Below are positions 50,601 to 59,600 of a stretch of 64,000 nucleotides of DNA, piece by piece (positions within the stretch are counted from its first letter, which is position 1; the number at the start of each line of letters is the position of its first letter). Source of the DNA: Sepioteuthis lessoniana (lineage: Eukaryota; Mollusca; Cephalopoda; Myopsida; Loliginidae); contig OY757904.1 in NCBI GenBank assembly GCA_963585895.1, positions 161,406,742 through 161,470,741 of the forward strand, written 5' to 3'. The notes under the pieces were generated by a model that worked only from the letters and a program-made list of their open reading frames with translations, ran no database searches and had not been told where the DNA came from. A program made the position numbers and the translations under genes.

Positions 50601-53600
50601 CATTTAATGCTAATGCCTTAGGGAAAGGCATGAATCACTCCTTACACAGTCACTAAGCTATGGGTAAATAGTAAGGTAGATTAGATTCTTAAGCCTTGGT
50701 TCGGCAACCAGTCTAGGAGAAGGAAAACCCTGAATTCAAACCATTTAATAAATTGACCTTGTGCCACATCCTGCTCAAAGCAATGAAGTTGAGTACATAG
50801 ATACACATTTTTTTATTGCAACATGGTGTTTCCATATTTGGAAGAGAATTGTTAAATAGACAAGTCATAAAAAGGTGAGACAGTTAAATATTCACATCAA
50901 ATGCAAAATCCCGGTTTCTTTCTAGATGTAACAATGTTGCCTTCATTGCTTTGTTTTTCTAAAATTTAAAGAGAATTCTATTTTCCTATAGACAATAATT
51001 CATAAAAACTTAACCCAGTGAAGCTAGGACAAAATTATATGTTAATGATGTAAAGGAACAATTTTTGATATATTTGTTTCTATCACACACACAAGTATTA
51101 ATCAAATATGTTGCTCAATTCTTCTAAATAGATCAATATACAGATAAGCACATATTTTAAAATGTAGGATACATATTTATCCCACAATCTGTTATGCCAA
51201 TGTCGCTGAAAAAGCATTTATAGTAAGGTTTTCAACAATAACAAACAACCTTGGGGTGTATAGATACACCAACTAAAGATCCAACCGAAGCCTTTTATTT
51301 TCACATTGTTTACACATCCCATTTCCAACAAAATTTCATTAATCTTTTAGACATTTTCAAAGATCAGAATTGATTACGGATTTGAATTAACTTGATGATT
51401 TGAAAGACAAAAAATAAGTGAATGCAGAATTTAAAAAACAAGTGACCTAAAAGTTGACCCAGAAAAATAATGTACATATCAAAAAGATTTATAAAAAGAA
51501 AAGAAGATTTGCATAAATTATTTTAAAATTATAACATGGTGAATCAACAATACCCCGAAATCTCCAATCTAAAGATTCTAGTGACAGAATAAAAAATTTT
51601 GTCCCAAATTCAAATCTGAACCAAACATTTCAACAGAAAAAAAAACAACAGGTTTGCACAAAATACAAAGGGTGAGTCAAAGATTTTGCAATATTTTGGT
51701 AATGGGAGGCACAATTTTGCAGTTCCAGGTGTTTTTGCTCAGATTATGAAGGTGATGAACCACACTGGACTGTGAGATGGCCAGCTTGCCTGATACACTC
51801 CAAGTGCTGCTTGTTGGATTTCATCTATGGCTTGGAGCATGACCTCAGAATCCACAGTTTTAAGCTTACCTGACCTTGTCTGGTCATCAAGGTTCTTACA
51901 ACCCAAGCAAAATTTCTTGAACCATTTGGTTATTGTACTGTGATCAACTGCGCCTTTCATCTTTCAAACAACAAATGCTTTTGGTTGTTTTCATATCATT
52001 ATGGCCCAGTTTGAACTTGTAAAGCCCAAGTTCCTGAATTAGACAACATTGCACATTTATCTGTACAGCTTTCGAATCACACGCAGTGTGAAGTAATGCA
52101 CAGCATGTTAACACACTACCTACTACAATACTACCAACAAAAGCAGGAACCTTCCACAGCTTGAACTGCTTTGATCACATGATATACACACCACAAACTA
52201 GCACATACCAAAATATTACAAAACTTTTGAGACACCCTCATACTTTAGACAACTTTGCTTACTTTTTGGCAATCTTAGATAGACATCTGAGCTGATCATC
52301 TTCTTTTGTTAACTTTGAGAGGTCAGTAAGGAGGGAATCTACCTATAAAGAATCAAAAGGAAAGAATTTATGAAATATAAAAAATAAAAATCATAGACAG
52401 TGACTAAACTGTCTTCAAAAATTTAACAATAATGTTGTGAAAAGTTACTTTGAATAAAATGAAAAATTTGCCAAATTTTGGAATTTTTCATAAAGAAGAA
52501 AAATAAAATGATAAAAGGACTTTTTTTTTAAACAGAAATAAATATGATTAGTGAAAAAGGTTTGGAATTAAATCTAATAGTGTGAGAAGGAAGACAGTTT
52601 TGAAAATCAAATTGACACATTTTTCTTTTTGTACTTTATGCCTTTTATCATCTAATCCATTTCAACATGAATTTAGGAACAAATGGAATCTACGGCAAAA
52701 AAAGTCACAGAAAAAAAAAAAAGAATCTTAAACCTGATAAATCTCTTATGTCTCACTCAAATTAAAAACATACTTCTCAAAAAAAACTTAATCCTAATCA
52801 GCCACTATAAATTGTGACATTTTTCCGAACCAAAATTGTGCCTCTTTTTCCTGTGGCTTTATTAACGGCCACATAAACACCTTCAGAAGAACAAAAAATC
52901 TATTCAACAACAACAAAAAAGATCCCATCTTCAAAACAGAAATTTATTTTAAAAAAACCTGTAAACAATACTCCGACCCCAGATATCAATGAAACTTCTA
53001 GAAGCAAGAATAGATAAATATCAAAATACCAACAATTTACTTAATGCCCCAGTTATACCATTGGAACATATTTTAACATAACTTTCAGAAAAAAAATTTG
53101 TCTAAAAAAGGTCACAACAGTGTGGAAAAAAAAACACACTTAAATCCACAAGTATCCTACCATCAAGTTGCAGTCAGGTTTTTATAACATATCACCTTTC
53201 CTCACAAAATAAATACTCAAAGAATGTAGGATACTAAAAGAAATAAACAACCATTTTCTTTATATTCATTAAATCTGATAATTAAAAAATGTTTAATCAC
53301 ACTTCTCTGTATTATATCACAGGAAATTGTTTTTGGTAATAAATTAATTCTGATAACACTAGTCCACTATGAAAAGATATCAATCTGATTTTGCAGTGTT
53401 CTTTCTTAGAAATGAATATACAAAAGAAAAAGAATAGAAACTGAACTAATAACCAGAAGATTTTTTTGCTTTTGTTTATGTCTCCATTGCAATAAAAATG
53501 GACATAGCTTAATTTTAAAGTTATCAAATACATTTGTTATTATCATAGAAAACAGAAAAGCAGGATAGAGTTTGGGATATTTTTACCAAGAAGTCATTTG

Positions 53601-56600
53601 TTATGTCGAAGAATAGTTTGAATATAATAATAATCAGAGGGAACATTAACTGAAAAAAAAAATAAATCAATAAAATTGACAAGTAACAAACATTATACTA
53701 AATTACTAACAATATTGACTTCAACAAGGAGAAAGAAAAATAAAAACAACAGAAAATAAATCAACTGAAATTTTTAACTAAACAAAAGAAAACACAAATA
53801 TAGTTGAACATACTTCTTGTAAAGTAATAGTGCTTTTCTTTTGAGGCATTAACCTTTTGTTTGTTTCAAAAAATATACGAACAGTCTCTGCAACATCACC
53901 CTGAAATGAGAAACATAAAATCAATTAATCTTAGTCATTCTCAAAACTAATAAATACAAATACTTGTAATCATACCTGGTCAAATATCTGGTATAGGATA
54001 AAAGATAGGAAAAAAAAATTCCCAGTTTACACCAGATATAGCAATATCCATTAGCTAAATTCCGAGATATTAAAAAAAAGATCTCAAGTAGAGAAATTTT
54101 ACATCCAACTGCAAAACAGTATTTAATTCCAGTTCTCCAGTGATCTAAACCATCAAAGTTTAACTATAATTGTTTTTGTCTTTTCAAGCATGTTGCATTT
54201 TGTAAAAATACTTTAAATAACCAATTCTTATGTGTTTTATGTACATTAAACTCCTTTTTTAAAAAAGTATGTCAGTTTTCTCAGCACCGATTTGAAGAAT
54301 GAAATAAAAATCAGATGCATTGTTACAAACCTATCATAGATGTTTATCTCAAAGAATCTATCACTTTATAAACTTAGTAATCAATCTGGTCTGCAAAAGA
54401 CAAAAACCTTTGTTTTTTTTTCGCTTTTTGAAAGATTAAAGGGAGTTAATTAGACAAAACAATGATTCTTATTCACTAAATTTTGCTTAGTCTGGAACAC
54501 AGGACTCGGGTTGCTTACAGAGCCTGCTGTGATTAAGTGGTCAACCATCTCAGTGTTGTATGCTCATAACATGTGAATATAATAATAATAATAATACAAA
54601 TACAGGAGGTAAGAACAGGTTTATTTCTTTCTACCTTCAGTCCTTGGGGACATGAGGAGAGAGACACAAATCATAAAAGCAAATGCTAACCATACTACGC
54701 TGACCAAGGCGCATCTTGTGGTGTTTAAAATCTTAATTCATCACCCAAAAAATATGATCTGATCAGACCTGAAAAACTCAACTACTACCTTCAACGGCTG
54801 ACCTCAACTAAACTGTCTTTCCAAAATCCTTAAATTGTCAGGACATTTCTTCCGGGCATGATGTCATCAATTCACTCAAACGGCCTTCCAGCCCCATTTC
54901 CTGTCTATGGGTTATCATGACAGATGATGATTGTCATATCCTTTCCGCACGAGCATAAGTGAGCCCATCTGACTATGCACCTGAACTAAAGAGACACTAA
55001 GTAATTCAAAGCCTTACCAAGCTAAATAATAAAATATAATTAACAAAAAATGATTAATATAAAAAATCATTCCTTAATTATATAACATTAGTTCTGAACA
55101 GGCTCATAGCTGTTTAACTTCAGTGATCTGGTGGGAATCAGTGTGAATTTATTCAATCTCTGACCATAAGTAGGATACAACACAAAGTCAATGTTTAAGC
55201 AGAGTAGAGCTGATCTGAATTTATCATTTTCTTCAAACTTTTATTTTGGAAAAAAAAAAGGTGCATTAACACCAAGTGAAATGCAAACAGACGAGTGTAG
55301 AATTTGAAGGACAGGTAACCGATTTCATTTCCTACAATAACAATTACTTCGCCCCCCCCCACACACACCCACACACCTCCAGTTAGGTTGGTTGGTTGGT
55401 TGGGTTTTATAGCATATCAACCTTTGTAGGTTATTTAATGCATAAGCCATTTTTATACAAATAATCACTTCTATTTCAAACAATTCAGTTTAGTATAAGT
55501 ATAGATTTCATTTACACACAGTTAAATGTCAAAACAGTTCTATTTTAAACAATTCTGTTTAACATAAGTACTGTTTCAATGTCAAAAACAATTCCATTTC
55601 AAACAATTCAGTTGAGCATACAAAAACAGTTACATTTCAAACAATTCAGTTTAGCATAAGTACACAGTTTAATTGTCAAAAACCTTTCTATTTCAAGATA
55701 TTCAGTTTAGTCAAACAGTTCTATTTCAAACAATTCAGTTTAGTACAAATACAGTTTTTGTCCACACAGTTAAATGTCAAAACAGTTCTATTTCAAACAA
55801 TTCAGTTTAGCACAAGTATGCAGTTTAGTTCTATTTGATCCATAGATAGGTCCCTATCAGGTGCTACCACAGTGGACCTGGAAGCGATGGCAATGAAGGG
55901 ATGCACCACATTTCACAAAGCTCCAGCAACATTGGAACCTCACCATCAGACTGTTTAGTCTCATATCCAGGACACTCGTTGTGGAGGTCTTACTCCTCTG
56001 CAGAGGTGCAGTCGGTGTATTCTCCAGCCCCAGCCAACTGGGTAACTCCTGTTAGGAGCCAATGCTTTAAACAGTGATTGGTAAAAGACATACTTCCTCA
56101 AAATTGAATTTTTTGCATAATATTAGTTTATTTTTGAGAGTCTGTAAGTTTTATTATTTTGAAAGCTCCCAAGGGCCATAAAAAGTGCTTTATAGGTCAC
56201 CTATGTAGCCTATGGGTTTTATGTTATACAAGCTTGGATAGATCATTTATTCAAGAATTTTTTTTATATAAAGCAATATTAATATAAATATATTATTTGG
56301 CAGTATATGTAATTACAGTAAACATCTTATAAAATGCATATAACAATATTAGAAGAATTAAAAACAAACTTTTTTTGAAATAACTTACAACTGCATTTCT
56401 TATAATTTATGTTTTTTTAATATAAACTCTCAGACAGAAATATTAATAAAATGACTGCCTATTTATAATAAAGTGATGTAATCAGTCTAATGTCTTTATC
56501 TTTGTTGTTATAGTCCCTAATGGATAAAAGTATATATAGTTACTAGGTTGCTGTCAGTTCAATCTTTGAATAAGTTAGTGAATAAAAGTTATATTTTAGC

Positions 56601-59600
56601 TACATTTAAAGAACAAACAAGGAAGAATTAACTGATACAAAATATTCTCTAAATATAATCAGCAGAAAATACAATCTACCCTCATATATTGAATTAAGGG
56701 TTCAGTTCAAAATTTCCAGACATTACACAAAGGCCAAAGAATATAATACTCAAAATATTAGGTTTCAATTTCTTTGTTTAATGGCATATCAATGTTCATG
56801 GGTTATTTAATGCCAAAGCCACTTTTGTTGAAGAACAGTAGTGATATTAGCTACCATGGATTAAGTGGGTTCATATCTTTCCCTAGAGTATAAGTCCAAA
56901 AGTAAATATAATAGCACGACTGTATATTTTAAGGATAATTCTCAAAAATTCAGTTTACCTGTTCTAAATCATTTACCATTTCTTCAAGACTTGTATTAAA
57001 AATCTGCAAACAAGAATACACATTAAATTTAATCAATCCCAAAACAGAAAGTTTTTTTTATTTTGGTCGGAGGTAATTTTAATTGAAGAATTTAAAGAGA
57101 AACAGAATGATTTAGAAAAATTAAATAAATTTTCAATGTGGAATGAACCATTCATTAAAAGAGAATTGCCATTCTAACTTTGCAGCCAAAATATTGATAT
57201 GTTCATATTTTTTGTTTTGTTATCTAAGTTAATTCAAGCCAAGCTGTTTGCATATCATTTCATTTGAATTCTTGTATAATATTTAATCATCAAAGTAATG
57301 AATATAAACATAAAAAATTAACAAAAATTCTTCAACTTAAGGTTTCAAAAAGATAATGAAAAGTACAATCATTTCTTGAGTTTCTTATAAAAAGTTATTT
57401 TCAAGAGATGAATTAATATATAAGACCAAGATTATGAGGTTGAAGTTTTTGTTTAACCAATCTTATAAAAAATTCCTTATGGCTGGCAGGAATGATAAAA
57501 ATTATAAAGCTGACATTAAACATAATCAATCTGCTTTCGACTAACAACTTTTCTTGTTATTATATCACAATTCTAACAATATTACACAACATTATATCAC
57601 AATTCTAAAAATATTACACAACATTATATCACAATTCTAAAAATATTACACAACATTATATCACAAGTTAAAGTTTACCAAATTGAAAAATTTGTGTAAT
57701 GAGGTTTGGTTTCTTTGTTTAATGGCATATCAATCTTTGTAAGTTATTTAATGACAAAGCCATCAAGGTAGAAAAACAGTAGTGATAATATCTAACCCAT
57801 ATCTGGGGATGTAAAAAGAAGATTAAGTTTTGGTTGATTTTTATGTTTATGCTTCATATTTGTCAAACATTTTTTGTTAAATGTCAGATATGTGGCCAAG
57901 AATTATTAGAGAAAACAAAATTCTGCAAAGTACAGTACAGTTTTATGCTTAGTGTGAAAAAGAAAAATAGTTTAATTTTAATCAAATTAAACTTTGTATA
58001 AGATAAAAGTAAATAAACTTGATTCAATATACAAATTAATTCTTTATGAAAGCAATTGAGAAAATTTCACAATCCTTTGTAAATGCACTAAATGTTCCAA
58101 GAAGAATCTGATTTTTTTTTTTACTCCAAATCAAAAAAAATTGATAATAATTTACATAAAAAATTACAGAAATATATTCAAGTTTTATAAAAATTTGATT
58201 AATTATAAATATGAGAAATTTTTCTTTGTTATTAATATATCCACATGGAAGAAAAAAGTGTATTACAATTTGGATAAGGTTAACCATCAACTAATTCTTT
58301 GTTGCTTTTTATCACTAAAATGTTCACATAAGAAAACCTTCCTTTCTAGACATTTGAATTGTCTGCAGTTTGGTTGAACAGACAAAAAAACTGAACAGAT
58401 AAAAAAAAAGCAATAAAAATAAATGAAAATATTTTCTTTGAATAATGACTTAATTCTGATAGAAGTCCTTATAAATGCAATTCATTTCCCTTACAATAAC
58501 TTACCTGACTGAATAGTTTTACTAACTGTTTACTGTTTAAATTATAAACTGTTTTAACAACTCCAGGTAAAAGTAACTTTAACCATAAATAAGTATCACC
58601 AGTAAATCCATCTAAAAAGGAAAAAAAAAAAGAAAATATTACACTTAACAGATTATATTTTGTAATAATACTCAGAAATTTATGAATATAGATAAAAAAA
58701 TAAAATATAGACAAAAATTCAATGAATAGCAAACAAAAGAGAAAACATGTTAAATATTTTCAAATTTTCACAAATAAAGTGAAAATAAATTCAAATGGTA
58801 GAACAAAGCAACTCAAATTTAACAATGTAAAAACAGCATCAAAATTAAATGAAGTTGAGAAATTAGACCCAAGAGAAAACAGTTATTATCTATTAAAAAT
58901 GTACTTTGCAATTTCTTTATTGTCAATTGCTCTCAATAAGTTATAAAAATCAAAGTTATCAAGAAGCTTGATTTAATTCTTAAAATTGTTTTATATGTAT
59001 GTGTGTATGCGAGACATTATACCTTTTAAAATCATTTTGGTTAATAAATCTAAACACCTTATTTTTCCAAAAGGGAGTAAAAACTAATCTAATTATTTTC
59101 ACCTTTAATCAGTTTGAAATTTTAATCTTTTCTCTCAAAGAAGAAATTCTTTCAAATAATTTTTATAGACAAATGTAGATTTCCAAAAGAAGAAGAAAAA
59201 AAAGAACTAAATCAAATGCAAGACACTAAAAAATTTTAAAAGTTAAATTTATTCAAACACAAAAACTGATTAAGCAAGAAACAGATATAAATAATTAAAA
59301 TGTCACTTGAAATTTAAATTTTTTAATAAAATATTAAAATATTTGAACAGCCATTAATGATTTTTATTTTTTTTATTTTTTAAAATTAAAAAAAAAAAAA
59401 AAAAAAAAAGAAAGGTTAATGTGATCTGAATAAGAAAGTAAAATTTTTCCACTTTACCTCCTGCTGTCCCTTTGGCCAGCAAATCAGCAACAAGTTGTGT
59501 CTTGCCTAAGTAACTGTTTTCATCGGCTATTTTAGCACACAACTGACGGAAACATCTGAACATGTCATCTTTACTGGAAGAAGAACTTTTCTTACTTTCT

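Noticed and set aside
59388-59409. Long A run near 59.4 kb, and a similar one at 46,981-47,002, as retrogene poly(A) tails
   Set aside because: No processed gene sequence precedes either run and no target duplications were found. The shared AAAGAAAGGTT after both is probably chance.
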